NCBI GenBank assembly: GCA_947589025.1
Contig: CANQAY010000005.1
Span: 42,684 to 106,683 of the forward strand
Source: an uncultured Clostridia bacterium
GTDB lineage: Bacteria > Bacillota > Clostridia > Christensenellales > UBA1242
Length of the DNA: 64,000 nt
Reading direction: 5' to 3'
Shown: positions 22,845 through 31,767 of the stretch, in pieces
How positions within the stretch are numbered: position 1 is the first letter of the stretch
Layout: the number at the start of each line of letters is the position of its first letter
Notes under the pieces: model-generated
The model's input: only the letters and a program-made list of their open reading frames with translations
Told to the model about the DNA's origin: nothing
Database searches by the model: none
Position numbers and translations under genes: made by a program

Positions 22845-24132
22845 GCGTAAAGCTTTCTGCTTTACGTTTTTTTGTGCCAAAAACTTTAACTGCGTTTTGC
22901 ATTTTATATTTATCCGTGCGCAGCAAGGTTTTTTTAACAAGTTTGCCGTTAACATATTTTTCACGGTAAGATTTCACTTCCATGCCCCTAACGCCCTTTT
23001 TTAAATAAAAGCTTTCGTCTTCATAAATAACTTTATCTTTATATTCACCGTTTGTGTCGTAAACAACATCCTCCCCCGGTTCGGTTAGGCTAACAATTTC
23101 GTTGGTAAGTTTATATTCCGCATCCGGCGCCGCACCAAAAATGCGTATTCTAATTTTATTGGCGCTATAGTTTGTTATAATTGTTAACTTTTCGTTAGTG
23201 TTGTTTTTAAATTTAAGGTCGGAGCTGCCAAAATTAACCATGGCGTCAAACCCATATTTAACATAGCCCACCTGTTTGCTGTGCTTGTTGGCCTCCACAA
23301 TGTTTAGCCCCGCCAAAAGGGCGGAATTATATAGCGTGGTGCTAACTTGGCACACCCCTCCGCCAACGCCATCCACAAATTGATCGTTTACAATAATTTT
23401 TGCCTGCCTATATCCGTTTTCTTTGGTGCGCCTGCCCACCGTTTTGTTAAACGAAAAAACCTCACCGGGCAAAATTTCTAGCTTGTTTAAACTGTTAAGC
23501 GCGTTTTTAATGTTGTGCTTTCTGTCAGCAGAAGAGGTTGCAATGTCGGTTGAAAAATCCGCGCGCAAATTTGTGCTGGTTAAAAAATTTTGCTTTAAAA
23601 TTTGCGGCGTTAGTTTTGTTATGGGCAAATTAAAAATTAATTCTTTATCGTTTAAAAAATTGGTTATAATGTTTTTATAAAGTTTGGGCTTGTTTAACTT
23701 TTGGCCAACCAGCTCGGGGGTTATAAAAAACACTTGCTCGGTTGCCGAATTTATTCTAATTTTTGCATTTTGTGGGGCTAAATACACATTTTTTTCAATT
23801 TTTTCCACAAATTTATTGATATTTGGAAAAATATAATCCAACGCAACATATTCATCAAAGCCCAAATTTAACATTTTTTTTAAAAGGTTTTTGCGCTCCT
23901 CTGCTGTGCCAAAGCGGTTATATTTATTTATTTCATAATTTAAGTCAAAGCGAGGATGCGCTTTTTTGTTTTTGTTAAAGTTATAGTTAAACACTCGGTC
24001 GTTATAACAAAAAACAATGTCGTTTTGCGCGCTTGCCGCACTTAAAACTAAAGTTTTGTTGCCCACAAAGGCAAAAAGGCAAAACAGCAAAACAAAAATT
24101 ACACATATAGGCATTAAAATAACCCTTTTCAT
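22813..24132 (-). CDS. VanW-family protein with G5 domain
   Basis: 439 residues: an N-terminal membrane anchor or uncleaved signal (about 4-24), a peptidoglycan-binding-4-like region (about 60-190), then the VanW domain with the diagnostic LPGEVFSFNKTVGRRT and GGGVCQVSTTLYN motifs, and a C-terminal G5-like domain (YKDKVIYEDESFYLKKGVRG). The family (YoaR-like) acts at the cell wall; its biochemical role is not settled, despite its name from vancomycin clusters. It converges with the phage-like gene, and their 3' ends overlap by 32 bases. ATG 24132 has no usable Shine-Dalgarno; a CATAAT (24144-24139) lies exactly 6 bases upstream, so it is a candidate leaderless start, but its -35 is weak. Confidence 0.88.
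   Translation of the reverse strand: MKRVILMPICVIFVLLFCLFAFVGNKTLVLSAASAQNDIVFCYNDRVFNYNFNKNKKAHPRFDLNYEINKYNRFGTAEERKNLLKKMLNLGFDEYVALDYIFPNINKFVEKIEKNVYLAPQNAKIRINSATEQVFFITPELVGQKLNKPKLYKNIITNFLNDKELIFNLPITKLTPQILKQNFLTSTNLRADFSTDIATSSADRKHNIKNALNSLNKLEILPGEVFSFNKTVGRRTKENGYRQAKIIVNDQFVDGVGGGVCQVSTTLYNSALLAGLNIVEANKHSKQVGYVKYGFDAMVNFGSSDLKFKNNTNEKLTIITNYSANKIRIRIFGAAPDAEYKLTNEIVSLTEPGEDVVYDTNGEYKDKVIYEDESFYLKKGVRGMEVKSYREKYVNGKLVKKTLLRTDKYKMQNAVKVFGTKKRKAESFTPMVFDLMAKL
22846..22873 (+). terminator. Terminator of the phage-tail-like gene
   Basis: CGTAAAGC-TTTCT-GCTTTACG followed by seven T. It begins 2 bases after the stop and lies antisense within the 3' end of the VanW gene. Confidence 0.88.
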
Positions 24133-24171
24133 ACCCGTATTATGTGTAATTTTGTAAAATTTTATAATTAT

Positions 24172-25428
24172 TTAGCTGTTTTTGTCTTTATCGTCATCCA
24201 AATTAAATTCAATGCCAACAATGTCGCTAACGTTATCCAACTTTTTGGCAATTTTTTGGCTAGATTTTGTTGCCTGCTCAAGCTCGTTTGTGGCCTCACC
24301 CAATTTGGATTGTGATTTTGTTAAAAGTGCCATAAATTTTTCAAATTCTTGCTTTAGGGTGGATAAAAACTGCCAAATTTCACTGCTGCGCTTTTGAATA
24401 TACAACGTTTTAAAGCCCAGTTGCAGGCTGTTTAACAGCGCGGTTAAAGTTGTTGGCCCGCACACAATAACGCGGTATTGGTTGGTAAGTTCGTCAAACA
24501 ATTCCACGTTCCTAACCACCTCGGCGTAAAGGCCTTCAATTGGCAAAAACATTATGGCAAACTCGGTGGTGTTAGGCACCAAGATATATTTTTCTCTAAT
24601 AGATTTTGCCTCTTCCTTAATGCGCTTAAACAGTTGCTTTTGGCACTTTTCAATAAGGTCTTTATTTAAACTGTCGCTCGCTTCAACAAGGCGGGTGTAA
24701 TCTTCAAGCGGAAATTTGCTATCTATTGGCAAATAAACTTCGTGCCCGTCCTTGCCCGGCAGGGTTACAACAAAATCCACCCGCTCTTTGCTGTTGGGCT
24801 TAATTTGCACTTGCGCCATAAACTGATTTGGCGCTAAAATTTGCTCTAACAGTGAGGAAAGCATAACTTCACCCCAGCCGCCGCGAATTTTAACATTGCT
24901 AAGCACCTTTTTTAAATCTCCAACTCCGGTGGCAAGGCTGCGCATTTCACCAAGGCCAAGGTTAACACTTTCCAAACTCTGTTGAATTTTGCTAAAGCTC
25001 TCGTTAAGCCGCTCGGAAAGTGAGGTGTTTAATTTTTCATCCACCGTTTCACGCATTTTTTCAAGCGATTTTTCATTTTCCTGCCTAATGTTGGTTAAGG
25101 TTTGGTTAACCTGAAGGGTAAGTTTTTCAATTTTATCTTCATTTCTAAAGGTAAGTTCGTTAACGCGTTTAGAAATAATTTCAAACTCCTGCTTTTGCAA
25201 AACGCTTAAGTTGTTAATGGTGTTTTGGGTGGCAATTTCGCTGTTTTTAACTGCCTGCATAAGCATGTTGTTAAGCATTTGATTTTGCTCCTTTTGGGCA
25301 GTTAAAAAATCTTTAATTTTGCTTTCGTCCATCGGGGCGGTGCCCTTCTTTTTATAAACCACAACAAAAATTGCGGCAGAAACTAGCCACACAACGCCAA
25401 AAATTACACTTGCAATAATAATTTCCAT
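24172..25428 (-). CDS. rmuC: DNA recombination protein RmuC
   Basis: 418 residues: an N-terminal membrane helix (about 4-25), a long coiled coil (about 45-165), then the RmuC nuclease-like core with VKIRGGWGEVMLSSLLEQIL, RVDFVVTLPG, LPIDSKFPLEDYTRL and MFLPIEGLYAEV. It is thought to limit inversions and other rearrangements at repeats. It may share a transcript with the VanW gene 39 bases downstream. The ATG is 6 bases after a TAATAT and has no Shine-Dalgarno, so the mRNA should be leaderless. Confidence 0.95.
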   Translation of the reverse strand: MEIIIASVIFGVVWLVSAAIFVVVYKKKGTAPMDESKIKDFLTAQKEQNQMLNNMLMQAVKNSEIATQNTINNLSVLQKQEFEIISKRVNELTFRNEDKIEKLTLQVNQTLTNIRQENEKSLEKMRETVDEKLNTSLSERLNESFSKIQQSLESVNLGLGEMRSLATGVGDLKKVLSNVKIRGGWGEVMLSSLLEQILAPNQFMAQVQIKPNSKERVDFVVTLPGKDGHEVYLPIDSKFPLEDYTRLVEASDSLNKDLIEKCQKQLFKRIKEEAKSIREKYILVPNTTEFAIMFLPIEGLYAEVVRNVELFDELTNQYRVIVCGPTTLTALLNSLQLGFKTLYIQKRSSEIWQFLSTLKQEFEKFMALLTKSQSKLGEATNELEQATKSSQKIAKKLDNVSDIVGIEFNLDDDKDKNS

Positions 25429-25434
25429 AAAATA

Positions 25435-25463
25435 ATATTACAAAAAAATTATAATTTTGTCAA
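25435..25463 (-). promoter_or_regulatory. Promoter giving a leaderless rmuC mRNA
   Basis: TTGACA (25463-25458), 17-bp spacer, TAATAT (25440-25435), 6 bases to ATG 25428. One of the cleanest leaderless layouts in the window. Confidence 0.85.
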
Positions 25464-25530
25464 TAAAATGCAAAATTTTAAAAAAATATAGAATAAAAAA
25501 GCCAAAATTTTGTTAGTATGTTAAAAAAAT

Positions 25531-25558
25531 TTGCGTTTTTTTTAAAATTGGATATAAT
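25531..25558 (+). promoter_or_regulatory. Promoter giving a leaderless mRNA for the lipid-kinase-like gene
   Basis: TTGCGT (25531-25536), 16-bp spacer, TATAAT (25553-25558), 6 bases to ATG 25565. Confidence 0.75.
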
Positions 25559-25564
25559 AAATAT

Positions 25565-26437
25565 ATGCTTAACTTAATTGTTGCACCATATAGCTATTGC
25601 GAAAATGCGGAAAAGTTCACCAAGCGCATTGTGGCTTTTTTAAAGCAAGCCAAGGAAGAATATGCCGTGTTTTTTTCCTCTTCTATTGACGAGGTTGCCA
25701 GCAACACCAAGCAACTTGTTGCTGAAGGCGAAAATGAATTTGTTGTGGTGGGGGACGATGTTATTTTAAGCACCTTTATTAACTCAATAAAGGATGTTTC
25801 TAAAATTAAATTTGGAATTGTGCCAATTAAAAAGTGTGACGATTTTGCAACATTTTTGGGCTTAAGTTTTAACCCAATTCAGGCAATTAAAGATATTTTA
25901 GAAAAAAATGTGGATAGTGTGGACTATCTTATTGCTAACGACATTAAAGTTTTAAACAACATAACAATTGGCGCCAGTGCGGAAATTTTTGATGTTATTA
26001 ACCAATATAAAACCAAAAACGCCATTGCAAAAAAGTTTATTGCCAAGCAAAATTTAAATAAATTTGATGGGGTGGAAATTACTTATTATAGCCGCAACAA
26101 AGCCCCGCAGACTGACACATTTTTTGAAATTAACATTGCCAATGGCGGCCTAAGCCGAGGCAAAAGCGTTAACCCACTAAGCAATGTTAAGGACGGCCTA
26201 TTTAACTTTAACTACGCCACAATTATGGATAAGCGGGAACAAAAAAAATATTTATCCATGCAAAGAAGCGGGCAACAAATTTATGATGACAAAACCAAAC
26301 AACATTGGCTTAACAATTTAAAGCTTTTTAGCCCAAACAAAAAAATTAAGGCAATAATTGATGGCAAACTTGTAACGCTGGAAGATTTATCAATTACAAT
26401 TGTGGAAAATGGGCTAAAAATTTATAAAAATAAATAA
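25565..26437 (+). CDS. Degenerate diacylglycerol/sphingosine-kinase-like (DagK/YegS/LCB5) protein
   Basis: 290 residues with the order of a DAGK-catalytic protein: an N-terminal LIVAPYSYCENAEK strand-loop, then FVVVGDDVILSTFINSI where active kinases have GGDGT followed by the NE motif, then FGIVPIKKCDDFATFLGL where the family has GxxPxGTxNDFAR, and a late NGGLSRGKSVNPLSNVKDGLFNF where it has GGG...P.A...DG. The nucleotide-binding GGDG and GTxND residues are both changed, so catalysis is doubtful. It may be a regulatory or pseudo-enzyme. No Shine-Dalgarno; leaderless promoter. Divergent from rmuC, whose promoter lies in the same intergenic region. Confidence 0.7.
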   Translation: MLNLIVAPYSYCENAEKFTKRIVAFLKQAKEEYAVFFSSSIDEVASNTKQLVAEGENEFVVVGDDVILSTFINSIKDVSKIKFGIVPIKKCDDFATFLGLSFNPIQAIKDILEKNVDSVDYLIANDIKVLNNITIGASAEIFDVINQYKTKNAIAKKFIAKQNLNKFDGVEITYYSRNKAPQTDTFFEINIANGGLSRGKSVNPLSNVKDGLFNFNYATIMDKREQKKYLSMQRSGQQIYDDKTKQHWLNNLKLFSPNKKIKAIIDGKLVTLEDLSITIVENGLKIYKNK

Positions 26438-26458
26438 AATTTAAAAAAATTAACAAAA

Positions 26459-26485
26459 AAAGGCCGTGTGGGGCCCTTTTTTATG
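26459..26485. terminator. Terminator between the kinase-like gene and pheT
   Basis: GGCC-GTGTGG-GGCC stem with A-run on the left and T-run on the right, usable from both sides of this convergent pair. Confidence 0.7.
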
Positions 26486-28862
26486 TTCTTAAATTAATAT
26501 TTTGCATTGCAAATGTTTTTATAAAGCGGGCAGAAAATTTTTCAATGTCCTCACTTGTTAAGGTTTTATCTTTTGGCGTTATGGTAACGTTTATGGTGTA
26601 ACTTGTTTTGTTTAAAAGTTGCTGGTCGTTTTTATACACATCTTTAAGTGAATATTCAAAAATGTAGGCGCATTTAAAGTTTTTAAGCACATTTTCAAGT
26701 TCGGCATAAGGGCGGGTGCTATCCATAACAAAGTTAAAATCCAAACTAACGGGCTGGAACTTGCTTGATGGCACAATTTTTGTTTGAAGTTTTGGCATAT
26801 TTAATAGTGCGTTCACATCAAGCTCAAGGCTAGCAAAATGTTTGCGCTTATCTATTTTGTTTTTTACACTTGGGTGCAACACGCCAAACTGCCCGGCACT
26901 AACCCCTGCCCCAACCACTTCACACGAGTTAACTGGGTGCAGCCAAGCCTGGCAATTTGTGTTGGGCTTAAATTCAATGGCAATATTAAATATGTTTTCT
27001 GCCAAAAATTCTACAATCTGTTTAAGTTTAAAGTAAAGCGCTTTGTCCGTTTCCGTTTCGCTGGCAAGCACAATGCTAAGTTTTTTCTTTTCCTTAACCA
27101 AATTGTTTTGGTCAAGTTCGTCAAAGGTGCGGCCAATTTCAAAAATGGAAATTTCACTAAACTTATTTTTATTTTCGTCCGCAAATTTAAGCAAGGTTGG
27201 CGTTAAATTTATGCGCAAGCCTGCCTGCCCGCTTTTGCTTGAATCCATCAAATGCAGCACGCTGTTTTGCGTTATGCCAATTTGTTTATTAAAATCCAAA
27301 TAATTCCACACATAACTGTGCACTTCGTTCAAGTTAAAGCGGCTAGATAGCGCGTGTTTAATTTCATATTCCACCTCATGCGTGGCAATTTTATCCACTG
27401 GCGTTAGCGGCATGCTCATAGGTGCGCTTTTAATGTTGTCGTAGCCGTACATCCTAAACACTTCTTCCACCAAATCTTCCCTAATTGAAACATCCTTTGT
27501 TGCGCGGAAAGTTGGCACTTCCACCGTTAAGTCGCCGTTTTTGTTTGCAACTTTAAAGTTAAGGCGGGTTAAAATGTTTGTAATTTCATCTACGGTTAAA
27601 TTTACGCCGCCGCGCCTAGATATAAACTCCGCCGTGGTGTTAATTTTTATTTTAGGGTATTTAAAATTGTAAACATCGGTAAAACTGGATGTAACTTTAA
27701 CCCCGCCATCAATCCGCTTTAAAATATACAATAAGCGCGCGCTGGCGGTAAGGCAAAGTTCTGGGTCAAGCGATTTTTCGTACCTCAAACTTGCGTCCGT
27801 AATAAGGCCAATTTTGCGGCTGGTTTTTCTAATGGTGGCGCTATCAAAACAAGCGCTTTCAAGCAGCAGGCTTGTGGTGTTAGATGAAATGCTATCTTTA
27901 AGCCCACCCTTAATGCCGGCAATGGCAATTGGCTCGGCTTTATCATCGCAAATAACAATGCTGTTTGGCGCAATTTCGTGCTTTTCCCCCTCAAGCGTAA
28001 GCATTTCAATTGGCTGCTTGTTTTCAATAACCTTAATGCCCTTAACAATGGCGTTATCAAACGCGTGCATTGGCTGGCCAAGTTCCAACATAATGTAATT
28101 TGTTAAATCGGCAAGCATGTTAATATCCCGCATTCCGCAATAGTTAAGGCGCAACTTTATAAGCGGGGTGGAAACTTTGCGCGCAATGTTTTTAACTGCA
28201 ATGCCGGTGTAGCGGAAGCAGTTTTTTGTTTCCACTTTAATGTTTAATTTTTTAAGGTTGTTGTAAGCGGACAAATCGTCCAATTCAAGCGGCTTTAATT
28301 TTCTGTTAAAAATTGCGGCAAACTCACGCGCTATGCCATAATGCCCCCACAAATCCGGACGGTTGGTTAGCGATTTATTGTCAATTTCAATTAGCACATC
28401 ATCCACTGGCAACATATCGTGAATATCCGTGCCAACAACGGCATCGTCATCCAGTTCCACAATGCCAGAAGTGTCCGCCTCAATGCCAAGTTCGTTGCCG
28501 CCACAGCACATTCCGTTGCTCTCCACGCCCACCATTTTAACCGGCTTAATTTTCATATCCTTAACCTGACCACCCACGCGGCAGAAAAAGGTTTTTAACC
28601 CGACTCTCACATTTGGCGCACCGCACACAACTTGCACGGGCGCGCCGCTGCCGTCATCCACCTTTAAAATGTGCAAATGGTTGCTCTGCGGGTGATTTTC
28701 TACACTTAGAATTTTAGCAACCACAATGTTTTTAAGGTTGTCCCCTACGCGAGTTACAGTTTCAATTTCGGCAGTGGAAAGGCCAAAGCGTTTGGTGAGT
28801 TCGTCCACCTCAATGCCGCTTAGGTCCACAAAATCTTTAATCCAATTTAGTGATATAATCAT
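26481..28862 (-). CDS. pheT: Phenylalanine-tRNA ligase beta subunit
   Basis: 793 residues, normal length. Order: an N-terminal EMAP/OB tRNA-binding domain (VAKILSVENHPQSNHLHILKVDDG), a B3/B4 editing domain, a B5 domain (INTTAEFISRRGGVNLTVDEI), the catalytic-like core (FEIGRTFDEL), and the C-terminal FDX-ACB anticodon-binding domain (PVSLDFNFVMDSTRPYAELENVL). It forms the alpha2-beta2 enzyme with PheS and hydrolyses mischarged Tyr-tRNA(Phe). Start MIISLNWIKDF at 28862 has AGGAG upstream. It lies 278 bases from pheS, with a repeat cassette in between; normally the two genes nearly touch. Confidence 0.97.
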   Translation of the reverse strand: MIISLNWIKDFVDLSGIEVDELTKRFGLSTAEIETVTRVGDNLKNIVVAKILSVENHPQSNHLHILKVDDGSGAPVQVVCGAPNVRVGLKTFFCRVGGQVKDMKIKPVKMVGVESNGMCCGGNELGIEADTSGIVELDDDAVVGTDIHDMLPVDDVLIEIDNKSLTNRPDLWGHYGIAREFAAIFNRKLKPLELDDLSAYNNLKKLNIKVETKNCFRYTGIAVKNIARKVSTPLIKLRLNYCGMRDINMLADLTNYIMLELGQPMHAFDNAIVKGIKVIENKQPIEMLTLEGEKHEIAPNSIVICDDKAEPIAIAGIKGGLKDSISSNTTSLLLESACFDSATIRKTSRKIGLITDASLRYEKSLDPELCLTASARLLYILKRIDGGVKVTSSFTDVYNFKYPKIKINTTAEFISRRGGVNLTVDEITNILTRLNFKVANKNGDLTVEVPTFRATKDVSIREDLVEEVFRMYGYDNIKSAPMSMPLTPVDKIATHEVEYEIKHALSSRFNLNEVHSYVWNYLDFNKQIGITQNSVLHLMDSSKSGQAGLRINLTPTLLKFADENKNKFSEISIFEIGRTFDELDQNNLVKEKKKLSIVLASETETDKALYFKLKQIVEFLAENIFNIAIEFKPNTNCQAWLHPVNSCEVVGAGVSAGQFGVLHPSVKNKIDKRKHFASLELDVNALLNMPKLQTKIVPSSKFQPVSLDFNFVMDSTRPYAELENVLKNFKCAYIFEYSLKDVYKNDQQLLNKTSYTINVTITPKDKTLTSEDIEKFSARFIKTFAMQNINLRT

Positions 28863-28890
28863 TTATTCATTCTCCTATTTTTATAAAGTT

Positions 28891-29134
28891 GAGATTGCCA
28901 CGCAATGTTCATGGTGAACATTGCTCGCAATGACTGTTCGACCAAGCAAGTTAATAATTTCGCTGGGCAAAAGTATTTGCCCTCGCGTGGGTTTCGCTTG
29001 CAGTCTGCGCTCCCCACTGCGACTCACCCCATTTCGAAAGATTTTCTTATGGGGACCCCGAGCAAGTTCTTGTGGGGTCCCCATAAAATTGTCATTGCGA
29101 AGAATTTTGGGTATCAAAATTCTGTGGCAATCTC
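28891..29134. repeat. Palindromic repeat cassette inserted between pheS and pheT
   Basis: Two 44-bp units in opposite orientation bound the cassette: 28891-28934 (GAGATTGCCAC...CTCGCAATGAC) and 29091-29134 (GTCATTGCGAA...GTGGCAATCTC). Each unit holds its own inner inverted repeat. Between them, 29048-29085 is a perfect 12-bp stem TATGGGGACCCC/GGGGTCCCCATA with a 14-base loop. The remaining interior shows no ORF worth calling. The same outer arms recur at 58.2 kb. It is non-coding and MITE/REP-like; no transposase is present, so mobilisation would have to be in trans. Confidence 0.8.
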
Positions 29135-29140
29135 TACCTT

Positions 29141-30169
29141 TTATTTAATTTTAAATTGCTTTAATAGTTTTAAATTTCCGCTATTAAGTTCGCGTATATC
29201 GTTAAGGTTGGTGGAAAGCATTGTCATCCTATCCAGCCCCAAGCCAAACGCGCAGCCGCTGTAAACTTCGGGGTCTATGCCGCCGTTTTTTAGCACCTGT
29301 GGGTGAATCATTCCGCACGGGCAAAGTTCAATCCAACCGCCATTTTTGCAGGTTGGGCAGCCCTTTCCGTCACAAAATGGGCATTTAACGTCCATTTCAA
29401 AACTTGGCTCGGTAAACGGGAAAAAGCCCGGGCGCAACCTAACTTCAACCGGCTTGTTGAATATTTTACTTAGCATTTCCTTCATAAAATATATAAGGTT
29501 GCCCACTGAAACATCTTTATCCACAATCACGCCCTCTAGTTGGAAAAAGGTGTTTTCGTGGCTGGCGTCCACATCCTCATTTCTAAAGCATCTGCCCGGG
29601 AAAATGGCGCGTATTGGCGGAGCATATTTTTTAAGTATGCGGTTTTGGGAGGCCGATGTGTGCGTCTTTAAAACCTGGCCGTTATCAAGCCAAAAAGTGT
29701 CCTGCATATCGCGCGCGGGGTGGTTTTCCGGCACGTTAACTGCGGTAAAGTTGTTGTACTCCGTTTCAACCTCGTTGCCGTCCTCCACCACAAAGCCCAT
29801 AGAGGTAAAAACCTCTTCAATTTCGCGCTGAATTATGGTGCGTGGGTGCAAACTTCCCGTGCATTTTTCTGCGGGCAGGGTTATATCAATTTTTTCTGCC
29901 GAATTAATTTGTTTGTTTAACTCCTCCTCGCCCATTTTGCGCTCGTTTTCCACAATAAGATTTTCAATTTCCTGCTTGGCGTTGTTCAAAATTTGGCCCA
30001 CCTTGCCCTTTTCCTCAGCGGGGACATCGCGCATAAGTTTAAATAACTCGGTAAATTTGCCCGATTTGCCAAACATTTCAACCCTAAGAGTTTGCCAGTC
30101 TTTTAAATCCTTAATCTGCTTAATTTTGCCTAAAACATATTGTTTAATTTCATTAATTTTATTTTGCAT
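29141..30169 (-). CDS. pheS: Phenylalanine-tRNA ligase alpha subunit
   Basis: 342 residues: an N-terminal coiled-coil tRNA-binding arm (about 1-90) and then the class II catalytic core with motif 2 FRNEDVDASHENTFFQLEG, the Phe-binding FTEPSFEMDVKCPFC segment including the four-Cys CPFC...CPTC cluster common in Firmicutes, and motif 3 GCAFGLGLDRMTML. Start ATG 30169 has AAGGAGG. Expression is set by the T-box leader directly upstream. Confidence 0.97.
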   Translation of the reverse strand: MQNKINEIKQYVLGKIKQIKDLKDWQTLRVEMFGKSGKFTELFKLMRDVPAEEKGKVGQILNNAKQEIENLIVENERKMGEEELNKQINSAEKIDITLPAEKCTGSLHPRTIIQREIEEVFTSMGFVVEDGNEVETEYNNFTAVNVPENHPARDMQDTFWLDNGQVLKTHTSASQNRILKKYAPPIRAIFPGRCFRNEDVDASHENTFFQLEGVIVDKDVSVGNLIYFMKEMLSKIFNKPVEVRLRPGFFPFTEPSFEMDVKCPFCDGKGCPTCKNGGWIELCPCGMIHPQVLKNGGIDPEVYSGCAFGLGLDRMTMLSTNLNDIRELNSGNLKLLKQFKIK

Positions 30170-30180
30170 AATTCCTCCTT

Positions 30181-30453
30181 AAATAAAAAATTCGCCCAAA
30201 GTAAAATTTACTTATAGGGCGATTTGATTCGCTGTACCACCTAAGATTCGCAGTCTGCGCCATTGCTCATTTGCTAAAATGCGCAAACCACCTCATTACA
30301 TTTTCACAGTTTTGTCTGGCACAAGTTCGCTTGTGCAACTCGGATGCTGAAATTCATTTGCCCGCTGAACATAAGTGTTTTACAGCCACGAACACTTTTC
30401 TCTATCTGAAACGGACAAACTACTGCACACATCGTCACAGTTTTTATTTAGTT
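30181..30453 (-). promoter_or_regulatory. T-box riboswitch (tRNA-Phe) controlling pheST
   Basis: Read on the minus strand. Stem I has the loop-E strands AGTA and GAA of the specifier loop, with GAA-T-TTC-A placing a Phe UUC specifier at 30351-30349. An AGAGA motif lies near the upper stem. A central hairpin GCACAAGC-GAA-CTTGTGC follows. The T-box consensus appears as TTAGGTGGTACAGCG (about 30244-30230), with TGG/GGTGG to pair the tRNA NCCA end. The intrinsic terminator TCGCCC...GGGCGA (30222-30192) has a T-run just before the pheS Shine-Dalgarno. Uncharged tRNA(Phe) should favour the antiterminator and read-through. Confidence 0.93.
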
Positions 30454-30459
30454 AATTTT

Positions 30460-30488
30460 ATTTTAGCTCAAAAAATGAATATTGTCAA
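30460..30488 (-). promoter_or_regulatory. Promoter of the pheST T-box transcript
   Basis: TTGACA (30488-30483), 17-bp spacer, TAAAAT (30465-30460). Confidence 0.85.
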
Positions 30489-30537
30489 CAATATTTAGCA
30501 AATTTTTATTAAAATAAGGTTTTATGGGCAAATAAAA

Positions 30538-31767
30538 TTAATATTCGTTTGTAACTTTAACATCAAAAGTAAACTTAACGCCCGACAAAAACTCATCCAC
30601 TGTGGTGGTGCGCATATATTCTTCAAACTTATTAGGCGTTAGTTTGCTAAAATGCTTGTAGGCTTGCAGCATATCAATTTTATTTTGTCTGCAAAAATCC
30701 ACGCAGGCTTGCATATCCTCAATCACTTTTTGCTTAACCTTTTCAATAACGGCGGGGGTTAAAAAATCGTTGTTGCGTTTTAGCATATTTTTTTGCGGCT
30801 CCTTTTCCAGCACTTGTTCAACAAACACCACCAACTCAATGTTGCTTTTAAACACCGGGGTGTTGCCCTCAAAAGATACTGAAATTTTGTTCTTTTTCCT
30901 TACAATATCCATAACCACATTGGCGTGGTTGTAAATTGAATCGGTAACATCCTGCACTTCAATTGTACCTTGCTGGCTGTTGTTAACAAAATAGTTAATT
31001 TTTTTAACCTGTTCGGGGGAAACATCCAGCACGCGTTTGCCCTTTTTAAAAATTGAAACCGAGCCATCGTTAATAAAATATTTTTTTTCTTGGGTACCGG
31101 AGTTTTGCTCACTTCCGCTGCCACTTGTCTGCCCGCTGGCTGCCACCTCAATGGCGTTATCCTCCTCGCTATTTTTTATGCTAACCTTGGGCATAATGCC
31201 AAGCGAAGTGTCGTTAAAATAGCCAATGTAAAAACTTTCAATGTTGCCCTCTTTGGAAAGGATATAGCGTTTGTCGAAATTCATAATAAGTTCCAGTTTT
31301 AAAGATTTTTCTTTATTTAAATTGCTAAGTGCCTCGGAGAAATCGTTAATATCCCCGCCAAAGCAAATTAAAAACGCGTTTCTGCCCACTTTTTTTGTGC
31401 GCGTCATAAAATCCAGCGTGTCCATAATGCCTTCATCACAAAGATTTTCGCCAAAAGCCATAACCTCGCACTGGGCAAAGCCCATCTCCTTGCCAATTGC
31501 AAGCGAAGTGGCCTCCACCGCATCACCCAATGTGTTGCCCGCGCCCGTGAACACCTGATAATTTGCAATATTATCCGGCCCCGGGGAAAGCACGGTGGCG
31601 CTCATAACAATTTTATCTTCCTGTTTGTCCATGCAAAGCATGGTAACAATTGCCTCGGTGTCGCTCATGGCGGGGGCGTTAAGTTTGGGCACGGTTATGC
31701 CCAACACCAAAAGCAGAATAACCACAACAATTTTGCGCGGGCTAAAAAACGATTTTAACTTTTGCAT
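30538..31767 (-). CDS. gerC: Spore germination protein, Ger(x)C family, without a lipobox
   Basis: 409 residues. GerC proteins are the extracellular subunit of the GerA-type germinant receptor in the spore inner membrane. The order fits: an N-terminal membrane segment (about 12-28), domain 1 with SDTEAIVTMLCMDKQEDK and the FTGAGNTLGDAVEATSLAIGKEMGFAQCEVMAFGE stretch, and a C-terminal Ger(x)C domain (VEQVLEKEPQ, VIEDMQACVDFCRQNKIDML). Unlike the usual lipoprotein, no Cys follows the hydrophobic N-terminus (LGITVPKLNAPAM), so it would be held by an uncleaved helix or released. The start overlaps gerB by 13 bases; GGGGG serves as Shine-Dalgarno. Confidence 0.88.
   Translation of the reverse strand: MQKLKSFFSPRKIVVVILLLVLGITVPKLNAPAMSDTEAIVTMLCMDKQEDKIVMSATVLSPGPDNIANYQVFTGAGNTLGDAVEATSLAIGKEMGFAQCEVMAFGENLCDEGIMDTLDFMTRTKKVGRNAFLICFGGDINDFSEALSNLNKEKSLKLELIMNFDKRYILSKEGNIESFYIGYFNDTSLGIMPKVSIKNSEEDNAIEVAASGQTSGSGSEQNSGTQEKKYFINDGSVSIFKKGKRVLDVSPEQVKKINYFVNNSQQGTIEVQDVTDSIYNHANVVMDIVRKKNKISVSFEGNTPVFKSNIELVVFVEQVLEKEPQKNMLKRNNDFLTPAVIEKVKQKVIEDMQACVDFCRQNKIDMLQAYKHFSKLTPNKFEEYMRTTTVDEFLSGVKFTFDVKVTNEY

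Noticed and set aside
28881-29264. ORFs in the repeat cassette between pheS and pheT
   Set aside because: They consist of translated palindromes, appear on both strands, and have no conserved protein features.
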